Positions 17,377 through 26,467 of a DNA stretch of 64,000 bases are shown piece by piece. This stretch comes from Desulfogranum japonicum DSM 18378. Its GTDB lineage: Bacteria; Desulfobacterota; Desulfobulbia; Desulfobulbales; Desulfobulbaceae. A program made the position numbers and the translations under genes. A model generated the notes under the pieces. The model made no database searches. It worked only from the letters and a program-made list of their open reading frames with translations, and had not been told where the DNA came from. The stretch covers positions 1 through 64,000 of the forward strand of contig NZ_AUCV01000022.1 of the NCBI RefSeq assembly GCF_000429945.1, written 5' to 3'. Position 1 is the first letter of the stretch. The number at the start of each line of letters is the position of its first letter.

Positions 17377-18627
17377 ATGCCTGAAATCCTGATAGTTGAC
17401 AATAGCCGCACCTTCAGTTTACTCGCCTCTCAACGTATGGAGTGCGAACTTGGTCTTCCGGTGCGCACCGTGCATACCTTTGCCAAGGCTAAAGAAATCA
17501 TTGAACGTCCTGACAATAATTTTTTTGTAGCTCTGGTGGGAATGTACCTTGACGATGCGGATGGTGGCGCCATCGTTGACCTGATGCTTGAACAAGGCAT
17601 ACCAACCATTGTCTTTACCGGAACCTACAGGGAAGACATTCGAGAAAAATTTCTCGCAAAAAATGTGGTTGATTATGTTCTCAAAGAGGATTTATACAGC
17701 CTTGACTATATTAGCAAGCTGATTGGCCGCCTGTGGAGAAATCGGGAAACCAAAGTTCTTGTTGTGGATGATTCCTGGACAATCAGGGAACATGTAACAA
17801 AATTATTAAAAGTGCAACTCTTCCAGGTACTGACTGCCACGGATTCCGAAGAGGCTCTGCAACGTCTTGCTATGAATCCTGATATTAAGCTTGTCATTAC
17901 CGACTATGACATGCCAGGGGACGATGGATTTAGGATGGTCAAAAAAATTCGCCGCCGCTATGGCAGGGAGCAACTGGCAATAATCGGCCTTTCGTCCCAC
18001 AATGAAAAAAAACTCTCCGTCAAGTTTATCAAAAACGGTGCAAACGATTTCATCACCAAACCGTTTCTGCCCGAGGAATTCAGTTGCAGAATCGCCCAAA
18101 ACCTTGAAATGCTGGATTTTCTCCAGAAAAACATAGACTCTTCCAATCGCGACTTTCTCACCGGCCTCTATAATCGAAGATTCCTGTTCGATGCCGGGCA
18201 GAAACTCTTTGAAAATTCGAAGAGAAAAAATATTTCCATTGCTGTTGTGCTCATTGATATCGACCACTTTAAAGATGTCAACGACAGCTATGGCCATGAC
18301 ATTGGGGACTGCGTTCTGAAAAAGGTTTCCTCAATCCTTATGAACTGGTTCAGGGGAAGTGATATTATTGCAAGACTCGGAGGCGAGGAATTCTGTATTA
18401 TCACCACCAACATGCACAAGGATTTTTACCTGGGAATCTTTGACCAACTCCGGGAGACCATCAGCAACAGTACCATGTACACCGGTGAACATTCCTTTAA
18501 TATATCGGTAAGTATTGGTGTATGCACAGACCTGAAAAAAAGCCTGGAAGATATGATCCAGGAAGCTGATGCCCTTCTCTATAAGGCAAAAAATGAAGGA
18601 AGAAACAGAGTTATCATTTCATCTTGA
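17377..18627 (+). CDS. Diguanylate cyclase response regulator (REC-REC-GGDEF)
   Basis: A 416-residue cytoplasmic signalling protein. Residues 1-125 are a receiver-like fold in which the phospho-acceptor position reads VALVGMYLD, with Gly in place of Asp, so this copy is probably not phosphorylated. Residues 126-250 are a second receiver with an intact site (ITDYDMPGDDG, Asp176). Residues 255-416 are a GGDEF domain with the active GGEEF signature near residue 334, making c-di-GMP. Phosphorylation by a kinase, perhaps the hybrid kinase at 19634, would control output. Start ATG 17377 has no strong ribosome-binding site. Confidence 0.9.
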   Translation: MPEILIVDNSRTFSLLASQRMECELGLPVRTVHTFAKAKEIIERPDNNFFVALVGMYLDDADGGAIVDLMLEQGIPTIVFTGTYREDIREKFLAKNVVDYVLKEDLYSLDYISKLIGRLWRNRETKVLVVDDSWTIREHVTKLLKVQLFQVLTATDSEEALQRLAMNPDIKLVITDYDMPGDDGFRMVKKIRRRYGREQLAIIGLSSHNEKKLSVKFIKNGANDFITKPFLPEEFSCRIAQNLEMLDFLQKNIDSSNRDFLTGLYNRRFLFDAGQKLFENSKRKNISIAVVLIDIDHFKDVNDSYGHDIGDCVLKKVSSILMNWFRGSDIIARLGGEEFCIITTNMHKDFYLGIFDQLRETISNSTMYTGEHSFNISVSIGVCTDLKKSLEDMIQEADALLYKAKNEGRNRVIISS

Positions 18628-18721
18628 CGATACCACGTATGGACGATGACATCAGCGTCAGCAGATTATAGGAGCACCAGCAGGAGACTGTATAGTGTAC
18701 CTGTGGTCACTTACTCAGCTT

Positions 18722-19597
18722 CTATTGTGTACCGATATACACAGGCCGAAAACTCCCTTCGGCTCGTTGGAGTGCCAAATCCAGCTCTTTGAGCATTCTG
18801 GGTGTATCATGGGGGAGTTGCCCGAAAATATTCACATAATTGGTATAGTGATCACTGGTCAGTTGTGAGGTCACATCCAGGGAGGTCAGAAATTCCCTGG
18901 TTTCCCGCAATACTCCATGGGGTCCCAGCATTTGAAAAACCCCTGCCTCCACGTCCTCAAGCATTGGCGTATGTATTTTTGGCAAAAATGTCCGTAACCG
19001 AATATAGGTAGGATTGATGGCATTCAGGGCGAAGGCCGTTGCCTGTGCATGCTCAAAGCTTCGCTCCACTCCTCCGATTCCCAGGAGCACATACATGCTC
19101 AACTCTATCCCCGCTTCCATAACGTATCTGCCGGCTTCAATCTGCTGCTGACGAGTTGTTCCTTTGCAGACGCGTTGGAGAATAACGTCATCTCCAGACT
19201 CCAACCCGACATGTATGCGTGAAAGTCCGGCCTGGGCAAGTTCCCTGAGTTCCTGTTCACCTTTTTGATGGATATACTGGGAAGAACCATACACTGTAAT
19301 ACGCTGCAGATGGGGAAAAACAGAATGAGCATGCCTACAGATCATACTCAGCTGTTCTGTTTTCATGGCAATGGTATTGCCTGCAGGAAAAAACAACGTG
19401 GTTACCAGCGGACTGCAGGACTCGGAAGCTTGATTAAGATCTGCGATAATATCGGCAACCGGCCTGATTTTAAAAGGCGGACCATTTTTATACACCATGC
19501 AGAACGTACAACGATTGTGAGGGCAACCGACAGTCGCCTGAATAAGCAGTGAATCTGCTTCACTGGGTGGTCTGTAAATGGGGCCTTCATACTGCAC
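18722..19597 (-). CDS. Radical SAM protein of unknown substrate
   Basis: A 291-residue radical SAM enzyme. The iron-sulfur motif is CPHNRCTFC (Cys25, Cys30, Cys33), a Cx4Cx2C spacing seen in one radical SAM subgroup rather than the usual Cx3Cx2C. A SAM-binding barrel follows, with IHVGLESGDDVILQRVCKG and a GIGG loop. There is no additional C-terminal cluster. It lies 36 bases downstream of the hybrid histidine kinase on the same strand, so the two may be co-transcribed. Similar proteins are annotated simply as radical SAM proteins. The substrate is not known. Confidence 0.8.
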   Translation of the reverse strand: MQYEGPIYRPPSEADSLLIQATVGCPHNRCTFCMVYKNGPPFKIRPVADIIADLNQASESCSPLVTTLFFPAGNTIAMKTEQLSMICRHAHSVFPHLQRITVYGSSQYIHQKGEQELRELAQAGLSRIHVGLESGDDVILQRVCKGTTRQQQIEAGRYVMEAGIELSMYVLLGIGGVERSFEHAQATAFALNAINPTYIRLRTFLPKIHTPMLEDVEAGVFQMLGPHGVLRETREFLTSLDVTSQLTSDHYTNYVNIFGQLPHDTPRMLKELDLALQRAEGSFRPVYIGTQ

Positions 19598-19633
19598 GAA
19601 TATTACTCCTCAGGGTATTGGTGACTACATGCT

Positions 19634-21766
19634 TCAGTTGTTACTTGCTAACACCAGTCTGATTTCATTGGCAAGATCAGGCATAGACACAGGTTTAAGC
19701 AAAAAGCTGTCTATCCCCAGTTCATCACGTCTTTCTTTGGATATACTGGTGTGAAGTCCGGTACACATCAAAACAGGCACTTCAGGACGGATGGAACGTA
19801 TTGCTTCAATTAAATTGTCCCCGGAAAGATTGGGCATGGCCTGGTCTGCAATGATAATGTCATATTTATCCGGATCCTCCCGAAAGGCGTCAAGGGCCTC
19901 CATGCTGTCTTTATACGCGCTCACCCGATAGCCAAGCATTTCAAGCTGCCTGACTCGCAAAGTAATGATCTGCGCTTCATCGTCCACCAATAGCACATGT
20001 TCATTTCCACCAAGGATACCGGATGGACTCTTCAGATCAGCATTTTTTTCTTCCGATGTTACAGGAAGATATACTTTAAAAGTACTCCCTTTACCAGGCT
20101 TGCTGTCAACTTCTACAACTCCGCCCAATCGTTGCACCACGCCATGCACCTGGGACAGTCCCAATCCGGTTCCTTTTCCCTGTTCCTTGGTGGTAAAAAA
20201 TGGATCAAATATTTTGCAAATCATCTCCTCAGGAATTCCCATACCGGTATCTGAAACGGTAAGTACCACATACCTCCCCGGTTCCACTCCCACTTCCACC
20301 ATTTCATTTCTCTCCACATCTTTGCGTTCCAGGCCCACAAACATCTGCCCGCCCTGATCCTCCATGGCATGAAAGGCATTTGTACAGAGATTCATTACAA
20401 CCTGATGCACCTCTGTGGGGGATGCGTTGATAAGTCCGCAATCCTTTTCAATCCGACTGGTTATCTCGACCGTGGCAGGGATAGAAGCCCGAAGCAATTT
20501 CAACGCCTCTTTGACAATTATCTCCATCTGAATCGGCCTGGCCTCAACCACATCCTGCCGTGAAAAAGCCAGTATCTGCCGGACTAGATCCCTGGCCCGC
20601 ATGGAAGCGGCATAAATTTCATTGAGGTTTTCCCGCTGTAGACCACTTGGAGGCGAATCATTTAAAAGGAGCTCCGTATACCCGATGATGGGTGTCAGGA
20701 TATTATTGAAATCATGGGCAACCCCACCGGCAAGGGTACCGATGGCTTCCATTTTCTGCGCCTGCTGCAAACGAGCTTCATAGGCAATCTGTTTTTCTTC
20801 CAGCTTTTTTAAAACAGAGATATCTGCCAGGGTTCCAATCATGCGCAGAGGTTTGCCCGCCTGATCTCTCTCCATAATTTTGCCGCGGTCCAGCACCCAC
20901 ATGTACGAACCGTTTTTCCGACGAATACGATATCGTTTGCGAAACGTAGTTCTTTCTCCGCAAACGCAGCGTTCAATGGCTCTCACAACTTCTTCCCTGT
21001 CCTCCGGATGCATACGGGCATAGGCAACATACATGGTGGTCGCAAGCTCCTCATCCTGCCCGTAGCCCAGCATTGTCCTCCAGCGGGGAGAATAATATAC
21101 CGAATCCTGAACAAGGTCCCAGTCCCATACTCCATCACCGGCACCTTCCAGGGCAAAATGCCACCGTTCTTCAGTCTGACGTGACCATTCCAAGGCATCG
21201 GCAAGACCTCGGATAAGGATTCCCAGGGCAATAACAGTGATGGAACTGATAAATACAAAGGTGATGGATGTGGTCACCCACACATCGATGGAGTATTGGA
21301 GACTGAGCCAGGAGGTGGCACCTGAATGAATATGCACACCGCTTATGGTCAGTACTATCAGTTGAGCAACCAGTGCGACCACCCCAGCACGAATACCCAA
21401 GGTTAATGTGGCGATAACCGTGCATGTAAAAAGCCAGAGTCGCCCACTACCGATCGGCCCCAGGGAAAACATCGACAGGGTAGCCAGGCCAAAAAGCCCG
21501 CATATAATGATCCATGCACGAATCTTAAGGGGAACGGAACGGAAGAAAGTTACAAACAGACAGAGCAGGTAGGCAATGATATACCCAAAAAAATTCACCC
21601 AGAATTCATCATGATACGCCCTGATGAGACTCTTTATCAGGGGAATTGAGCCTCCCACACAAATGGCTCCAGAAAGGAAAAGAAAACTCTTTTCCCTCCA
21701 TCTCTGCAGTATCCCGGATTGATCAGAGGAAAATAACTGTTTCAGGTATGTAAATGGTGATGACAT
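19634..21766 (-). CDS. Membrane hybrid sensor histidine kinase with PAS domain
   Basis: A 710-residue protein. The N-terminal 190 residues hold about six membrane helices forming an integral sensor. A PAS domain follows (about 195-320; WHFALEGAGDGVWDWDL, then an RxGxxxW-type PAC end). HisKA has the H-box GGVAHDFNNIL with His351, then an HATPase domain with NLCTNAFHAM and GKGTGLGLSQVHG. A C-terminal receiver has the site IIIADQAMPNLSG, Asp641. It is a complete phosphorelay kinase lacking a separate Hpt. Its ligand is unknown. A response regulator of the GGDEF type lies nearby at 17377. Confidence 0.92.
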   Translation of the reverse strand: MSSPFTYLKQLFSSDQSGILQRWREKSFLFLSGAICVGGSIPLIKSLIRAYHDEFWVNFFGYIIAYLLCLFVTFFRSVPLKIRAWIIICGLFGLATLSMFSLGPIGSGRLWLFTCTVIATLTLGIRAGVVALVAQLIVLTISGVHIHSGATSWLSLQYSIDVWVTTSITFVFISSITVIALGILIRGLADALEWSRQTEERWHFALEGAGDGVWDWDLVQDSVYYSPRWRTMLGYGQDEELATTMYVAYARMHPEDREEVVRAIERCVCGERTTFRKRYRIRRKNGSYMWVLDRGKIMERDQAGKPLRMIGTLADISVLKKLEEKQIAYEARLQQAQKMEAIGTLAGGVAHDFNNILTPIIGYTELLLNDSPPSGLQRENLNEIYAASMRARDLVRQILAFSRQDVVEARPIQMEIIVKEALKLLRASIPATVEITSRIEKDCGLINASPTEVHQVVMNLCTNAFHAMEDQGGQMFVGLERKDVERNEMVEVGVEPGRYVVLTVSDTGMGIPEEMICKIFDPFFTTKEQGKGTGLGLSQVHGVVQRLGGVVEVDSKPGKGSTFKVYLPVTSEEKNADLKSPSGILGGNEHVLLVDDEAQIITLRVRQLEMLGYRVSAYKDSMEALDAFREDPDKYDIIIADQAMPNLSGDNLIEAIRSIRPEVPVLMCTGLHTSISKERRDELGIDSFLLKPVSMPDLANEIRLVLASNN

Positions 21767-22163
21767 TGGAGCCCCTTCTGCCGAGGAATATTTGTGCTCC
21801 CTATTACAGGCCTGTTTTTTGTACGCTTACCAATGAACGATAACCGCTTATCTATATAGAGGTAAGAGTATCTTCAGGCCTTTGCTGAGGAGACTGCACT
21901 GGGGAACAAGAACTCTCCAAAAGTTATTACATAACAACAAGTTGGAAGTCAAGTTGAAGTTGCTTGTTCACAAACCATTATGAATGCATCATATGCATAT
22001 TGTATGAGAAATTTCCCATATGAGAGTTCCAGGTATCAGGGTTCCATAAAAGCCTGAATAAGTAGATGCAGTCCCATATCCACCGGGCATCGCCTCAAAT
22101 GTCTCTCTGTTGAACATTTAGTCACTTTTAGACGAAAAGAAATACAACAAAAATACATTTTTC
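21767..22163. other. Intergenic stretch between the histidine kinase and the cobamide operon
   Basis: About 400 bases with no gene. It must hold the minus-strand promoter of the kinase and the region upstream of the riboswitch promoter. The sequence around 21996-22025 has CATATGCATA and similar A/T palindromes, but nothing can be named. Confidence 0.4.
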
Positions 22164-22192
22164 TTGACTTTTATTGCTTTCACGTTTTAACT
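22164..22192 (+). promoter_or_regulatory. Candidate promoter of the cobamide operon
   Basis: TTGACT (22164-22169) is followed after 17 bases by TTAACT (22187-22192), a weak -10. A start near 22200 would put the transcript just at the 5' edge of the riboswitch aptamer, which begins at about 22202. Confidence 0.45.
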
Positions 22193-22201
22193 GAATGACG
22201 A

Positions 22202-22392
22202 TTCAGGTGTTCACAAGAACACAAGAGGGAACTCCGTGAAAGTCGGAGACGGGCCCGCCGCTGTAACCGGGGACGAACACTGCACCTTGTCACTGATCAG
22301 ATGATCGGGAAGACGCAGTCAGTAGAATGATCCGGAAGTCAGAAGACCTGCCTGAATCCTGAAGCATTACATGCTGCGAGGACAACAGCGCT
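22202..22392 (+). promoter_or_regulatory. Cobalamin riboswitch controlling the corrinoid uptake and remodelling operon
   Basis: The leader starts TTCAGGTG and contains AGAGGGAA, then GGGCCCGCCGCTGTAAC, and the B12-box CCGGAAGTCAGAAGACCTG, closing with CCTGAA at about 22350. The opening and closing strands pair as P1 (TTCAGG/CCTGAA). All conserved blocks of the cobalamin aptamer are in order. A terminator follows at 22424. Cobalamin should repress the downstream genes by premature termination. Confidence 0.95.
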
Positions 22393-22423
22393 TCTCCAAT
22401 ACATCTGCGGATAAAAAAGGGAC

Positions 22424-22464
22424 ATCCCGGATTGAACAGTCAGTTCAATCCGGGATTTTTTTTT
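22424..22464 (+). terminator. Intrinsic terminator forming the expression platform of the riboswitch
   Basis: ATCCCGGATTGAAC and GTTCAATCCGGGAT form a perfect 14-bp stem with loop AGTCA, followed directly by eight Ts. It is 70 bases upstream of the first gene and can only act as a regulated attenuator there. Confidence 0.92.
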
Positions 22465-22532
22465 GGGCAGAAGTAATCGCTCCCAGAGTGCCTCGCATAG
22501 GTTAACAGTTGGCAAAGCCTTGTGAGGTAGTA

Positions 22533-23318
22533 ATGGTACAGCAGTTATCGGTTCTAGGTATACTCCTTGTTTTTCTCTTCACCTCTGCGCCTGTTCATTC
22601 TGCAGAAGTTGATGATCAGGTACAAAAAACAGTGCAGTCTGCGCTCTCTACGCGCAAAAAAAACCAGCAGGAAGAAGAACAATGGCGTCAGGAGCAAGCC
22701 AGGCTCCAGGCTACTTTTGAAACTTTGGAAGCCGAAGTTCAGGAACTGCGCCTGCAACAAAACCAACTCGAGACCTCCATTCAGGATACGCAACAGCGTA
22801 TCGTCGGAAAGACTTCCCAAATTGCTGATATCGATGAGATAACAGCGCAAATCGAGCCCTTTCTGGATGAGCTTTTCATCTCACTGAAAAAAGCCATTGA
22901 TCAGGGGCTGCCATTTCTCCAGGAAGAAAGAGAGCAGCGCCTGTACAGAATAACCTCCCTGGGTTCCGATCCATCGGTGAGTATCAGCGAGCGGTATCGG
23001 AGGCTTGCGGAAGCCCTGCTTGTGGAAGCTGAATACGGCTTCACAACGGAAGTATACCAGCAGAAGATTTTACTCGAGGGAAGTGAAACCCTGGTGGATA
23101 TTTTCCGCCTTGGTCGCCTCAATCTATTCTACCTCACCCTGGATGGAACACAGTGCGGCTCCTTCAATCCTGCTGAAAAACAGTGGCATCCCCTGTCTGT
23201 CACCAATCTGCCGGCCATCCAGTCTGTCATTGCAATGGGTCGCAAACAGCATCCCATTGAGCTGGTAAACCTTCCCATCGGCCAGATACAACCGATGAAT
23301 CAGGAGGTGCAGCAATGA
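22533..23318 (+). CDS. DUF3450 periplasmic protein of a TonB2-type energy system
   Basis: A 261-residue protein with a Sec signal peptide (ending PVHSA) and a long coiled coil (about 30-105), then a globular C-terminal half. Start ATG 22533 is chosen because GTGAGG lies 5 bases upstream; a TTG at 22509 has none. The fold pattern and its place directly before a TtpC-like ExbB match the DUF3450 protein found in Vibrio-type TonB2 clusters. It probably helps couple the proton motor to TonB in the periplasm. It is the first gene after the cobalamin riboswitch and overlaps the next gene by 4 bases. Confidence 0.85.
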   Translation: MVQQLSVLGILLVFLFTSAPVHSAEVDDQVQKTVQSALSTRKKNQQEEEQWRQEQARLQATFETLEAEVQELRLQQNQLETSIQDTQQRIVGKTSQIADIDEITAQIEPFLDELFISLKKAIDQGLPFLQEEREQRLYRITSLGSDPSVSISERYRRLAEALLVEAEYGFTTEVYQQKILLEGSETLVDIFRLGRLNLFYLTLDGTQCGSFNPAEKQWHPLSVTNLPAIQSVIAMGRKQHPIELVNLPIGQIQPMNQEVQQ

Positions 23319-24760
23319 ATCACTTACGCTCATTCTGCACAGTTGCCTGGGCCCTCCTGCTATTATCTTCCCCTTGCTCTTTTGCCCAGGATATGCGTGT
23401 TATTTCCCTTGAAGCAGAACAAGCTCGCAACCTGCTCACTGAAAAAGCCACGCAGGAAAAGGCAGCGGCCGAGCAGGCGGCTGCCCAAAGCCGCAAGCAA
23501 ATTCTTGAAGACAGAGAAACCCTGCAACAGGCCATTACCAAGCTGCAACAGGAAAAACAAACCCGTACGTCCCGTGTGGAGGAACTCACAGCCCAGAGCG
23601 AACAACTTGGCAAACAGGAAGAACAGCTCACAGCAGAACTTGAACAAAAACGGGCAACCGTTGGTGAATTGATTGGCACCATCCGCATGAATGCCAAAGA
23701 TCTGGATTCACTGGCCAGCCAGGATCTAACCAACCGGGCGACCGGTGAAATGACCAGCTTCAGTAATCTGCTTGCCCAGGACGGCCAGCTTCCTTCCATG
23801 GGCCAGATTCGGACCATGATGGATGCGGTGGCCAGCCTTATTGATCATTCCCAGGGAGTGGCCCGAATTCAAGGCAACATAGTTGATCGAACCGGGCACG
23901 CCTTGAGCAGTGAGATACTGCTGATAGGACCATTTACGGCTGCCTATTCCCATCAAGGGGAAACCGGATTTCTCACATACTCTCCCGATGGAGATAACCT
24001 GTATGCCCTGTCCAGGCTGCCTTCTTCAGGAATGCAAAAACAACTCGCCCAGTATATGGAGGGCAAGCGGAGCAGCGTTCCCATTGACATTTCCAGAGGT
24101 AACGCCCTGCGACAGCTCAGTAATCAGTTACAGCTATCAGACCAGATTCAGCGGGGAGGGCCCATTGTCTGGCCCATTGTGGTAATTTTTATTCTGGGGC
24201 TCCTGATAGTACTGGAACGCAGTATACATTTAATCCGAACCAGGGCACGTACATCCAGGATCATTGACCAGATCCAGGTATACTGCAAAAATAACCAGTT
24301 CAGTGAATGCGAGGAGTGGCTCGCAAACCATGCCAGCAAACCCCTGACCAGAATTCTTCTTGCAGGGGTGCGCTCCTTTCAAAAGAGCAGGGAAGACCTG
24401 GAAAATATTCTTCAGGAAGCCATTCTTCGCGAGATCCCTCCCCTGGAACGATTTCTCTCCACCCTGGGCATGCTGGTAGCCATTGCTCCCCTTCTCGGAC
24501 TGTTGGGCACCGTCACAGGTATGATCAATGTATTTCACGTCATCACCCTCCATGGAACAGGTGATCCACGGCTGATGTCCGGTGGTATTTCCGAAGCCCT
24601 GGTAACCACCATGCTCGGCTTGGGAGTTGCCATTCCCCTGATGCTGCTACACAACGTACTCCAGCGGAGGGTTGATGAACGCATCGGCGAAATGGAAGAA
24701 AAGGCCGTTTCACTGGTGAACCTGATCCACTCCAGCAACGGTAAGAGTATGTCTTTATGA
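23315..24760 (+). CDS. TtpC-like ExbB/TolQ family proton-channel protein with periplasmic coiled coil
   Basis: A 481-residue protein. It has a signal peptide (about 1-25), a periplasmic region to about 275 with a strong coiled coil at 30-130, then three membrane helices around 280-303, 378-405 and 428-450. The MotA/TolQ/ExbB signature APLLGLLGTVTGMINVF is present. The long N-terminal extension is the hallmark of TtpC, the extra component essential for the TonB2 system of Vibrio. It starts ATGA-overlapped with the DUF3450 gene behind AGGAGGTG and overlaps exbB by four bases. Its presumed role is to form or gate the motor that energises TonB for the receptors encoded downstream. Confidence 0.88.
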   Translation: MNHLRSFCTVAWALLLLSSPCSFAQDMRVISLEAEQARNLLTEKATQEKAAAEQAAAQSRKQILEDRETLQQAITKLQQEKQTRTSRVEELTAQSEQLGKQEEQLTAELEQKRATVGELIGTIRMNAKDLDSLASQDLTNRATGEMTSFSNLLAQDGQLPSMGQIRTMMDAVASLIDHSQGVARIQGNIVDRTGHALSSEILLIGPFTAAYSHQGETGFLTYSPDGDNLYALSRLPSSGMQKQLAQYMEGKRSSVPIDISRGNALRQLSNQLQLSDQIQRGGPIVWPIVVIFILGLLIVLERSIHLIRTRARTSRIIDQIQVYCKNNQFSECEEWLANHASKPLTRILLAGVRSFQKSREDLENILQEAILREIPPLERFLSTLGMLVAIAPLLGLLGTVTGMINVFHVITLHGTGDPRLMSGGISEALVTTMLGLGVAIPLMLLHNVLQRRVDERIGEMEEKAVSLVNLIHSSNGKSMSL

Positions 24761-25392
24761 CTGGTCAATTATTTCTCCAGTATCATGACAGCCTGAATTT
24801 TTTCCGCACAGGTGGGCCAATCATGGTGCCTCTCATGCTGATCAGTCTGGCCATGTGGGCATTAATTATTGAGCGATTGTTTCATTTTCGTCGTCTTCTC
24901 CAAAATAACCAGCCCATTGATGCCCTCTGGACCGCTGTCTGCTCCAACCGGGGTCAGGCTCCTTCCTTAACAGGCCTCAATGGTCTGCTTCTGGATACCT
25001 TTCTCCGTCGCAGAAGCGGACACCTGCAGCTTGATCACTACATTGTCGACGAAATAGTTCTCTCCCTCAACCGCTCACTCAATAGTTACCTCGCCATTAT
25101 CGGTGTGCTGGCTGCCATCGCCCCGCTTCTAGGTCTGCTGGGCACAGTTACCGGCATGATGAACACCTTTAATGTCATGGCTCTTTTCGGAACCGGTAAT
25201 ATCAAGGGAATGGCCAGCGGCATTTCAGAGGCTCTGATAACTACCCAGACCGGTCTGGTTATCGCCATTCCCGGCTTATATATGAAGTCTTTTCTGGATC
25301 GTCGCGCACATAATGCCAGGCATCAGGTTGCGGCTGCCGGATATTACCTGCGCAATCACCTCAAGGAGTATAAGGAGTACGATCCATGCTGA
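24757..25392 (+). CDS. exbB: ExbB proton-channel protein
   Basis: A 211-residue MotA/TolQ/ExbB protein of normal size, with three membrane helices at about 18-38, 110-135 and 152-178. The signature stretch APLLGLLGTVTGMMNTF is followed by GISEALITTQTGLVIAIP. It is the second ExbB-like protein in the operon, as in TonB2 systems, where TtpC and ExbB are both present. With ExbD it converts proton flow into movement of TonB. It overlaps ttpC and exbD. Confidence 0.93.
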   Translation: MTGQLFLQYHDSLNFFRTGGPIMVPLMLISLAMWALIIERLFHFRRLLQNNQPIDALWTAVCSNRGQAPSLTGLNGLLLDTFLRRRSGHLQLDHYIVDEIVLSLNRSLNSYLAIIGVLAAIAPLLGLLGTVTGMMNTFNVMALFGTGNIKGMASGISEALITTQTGLVIAIPGLYMKSFLDRRAHNARHQVAAAGYYLRNHLKEYKEYDPC

Positions 25393-25805
25393 ATATCAGT
25401 GCCTCTCGCAGATCTAATCGGCAGAAACCGGGGCTGGATATAGCTCCACTCATAGATATGGTCTTTATTCTCCTGATCTTTTTTCTGGTGAACACCAGCT
25501 ATGTCAAAGAAACCGGCATTGAAGTTATTCGTCCGACAGCGGCAACGGCCACTGCTGCAAAAAATACCACCATTCTCCTTGCCATTGACAAACAGAACAA
25601 AGTGTTCATGCAACGCAGGGAAATTGATATTCGTGCTGTTCGAGCCAATGTTGAGCGGGCACTTGCAGAAAACCCTGAAAGCAGCGTGGTTGTGGTAGCG
25701 GATAAAGCCAGTGCCACCGGAACAGCCATCCAGGTCATGGACGGTTGCCGCATGGCTGGCGCGACCAGTGTTTCCCTGGCAGCAAGTCTGAATCAGGACA
25801 AATAA
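25386..25805 (+). CDS. exbD: ExbD biopolymer transport protein
   Basis: A 139-residue ExbD/TolR protein with one membrane helix (about 20-40) and a periplasmic domain. The helix carries the essential aspartate, Asp24, in LDIAPLIDMVFILLIFFLV. The C-terminal half has the VVVVADKAS segment typical of ExbD. It partners the ExbB proteins in the stator. It overlaps exbB by seven bases, and tonB follows after four bases, so the genes are translationally linked. Confidence 0.93.
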   Translation: MLNISASRRSNRQKPGLDIAPLIDMVFILLIFFLVNTSYVKETGIEVIRPTAATATAAKNTTILLAIDKQNKVFMQRREIDIRAVRANVERALAENPESSVVVVADKASATGTAIQVMDGCRMAGATSVSLAASLNQDK

Positions 25806-25809
25806 AACA

Positions 25810-26463
25810 ATGCATTTTCCGCACACACAACTCAACTGGCCACTGGCACTGGCTGGTACTCTCTGCTGCAATATGTTCATCTTCCTGCTATTGCCCCTGC
25901 TCATCAGCAAGAAGCCGCCTGAACTCATTGCCACAGACATGATTGAGCAGGTGCAACTGATTCGCCTGCAAAAGGAAACACCTCCCAAACCTCCTGAAGA
26001 ACACAAACAACCAAAACCCTTAGAAAAAGAGAAGCCAAAACCCAGCCAGCAGAAAATATTCAAGGAAAAATTGCAGCTGGCTCTTGATCTCAACCCGCGA
26101 CTTCCCAAAGGCCCAACCACCCTGGAATTGCCTCCCCCTGACCTGAACCTGCAGGGCGTTAGCGGTGATGCCATATTTGAGGTGGGTGATCTGGATGCAC
26201 CTTTGACAACAGTTGCCAGAATACCTCCCCTCTACCCGCTGAAGGCCCGGCGGCGAGGTATTGAAGGCTGGGTCAAGGTGCGTCTGCTGGTAAATGAACA
26301 GGGCGATGTAAGCGGCGTGACCATTCTCGAAGCCCAACCAGACGGTATTTTTGAAAAAAGTGTCCGCAACTGTGTCGTCAGCTGGCGCTTTCAGCCCGGT
26401 ACTGTTGATGGTGTACCTGTCAAAGCACAGGTGGAAACCGTTATTCATTTCACATTGGAGTAA
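25810..26463 (+). CDS. tonB: TonB energy transducer
   Basis: A 217-residue TonB with an N-terminal membrane anchor (about 10-32), a Pro/Lys/Glu-rich periplasm-spanning linker (about 50-100) and a C-terminal TonB domain (about 130-217). The domain has PPLYPLKARRRGIEGWVKV, then NCVVSWRFQPGTVDG and the end VETVIHFTLE. Its length and short linker match TonB2-type proteins rather than E. coli TonB. It should touch the TonB boxes of the two receptors in this operon and drive corrinoid import. Confidence 0.93.
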   Translation: MHFPHTQLNWPLALAGTLCCNMFIFLLLPLLISKKPPELIATDMIEQVQLIRLQKETPPKPPEEHKQPKPLEKEKPKPSQQKIFKEKLQLALDLNPRLPKGPTTLELPPPDLNLQGVSGDAIFEVGDLDAPLTTVARIPPLYPLKARRRGIEGWVKVRLLVNEQGDVSGVTILEAQPDGIFEKSVRNCVVSWRFQPGTVDGVPVKAQVETVIHFTLE

Positions 26464-26467
26464 GGCT

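Noticed and set aside
25356-26174. Long minus-strand frame opposite exbD and tonB
   Set aside because: Shadow of the plus-strand genes; repetitive Ser/Gly/Cys composition and no motif.
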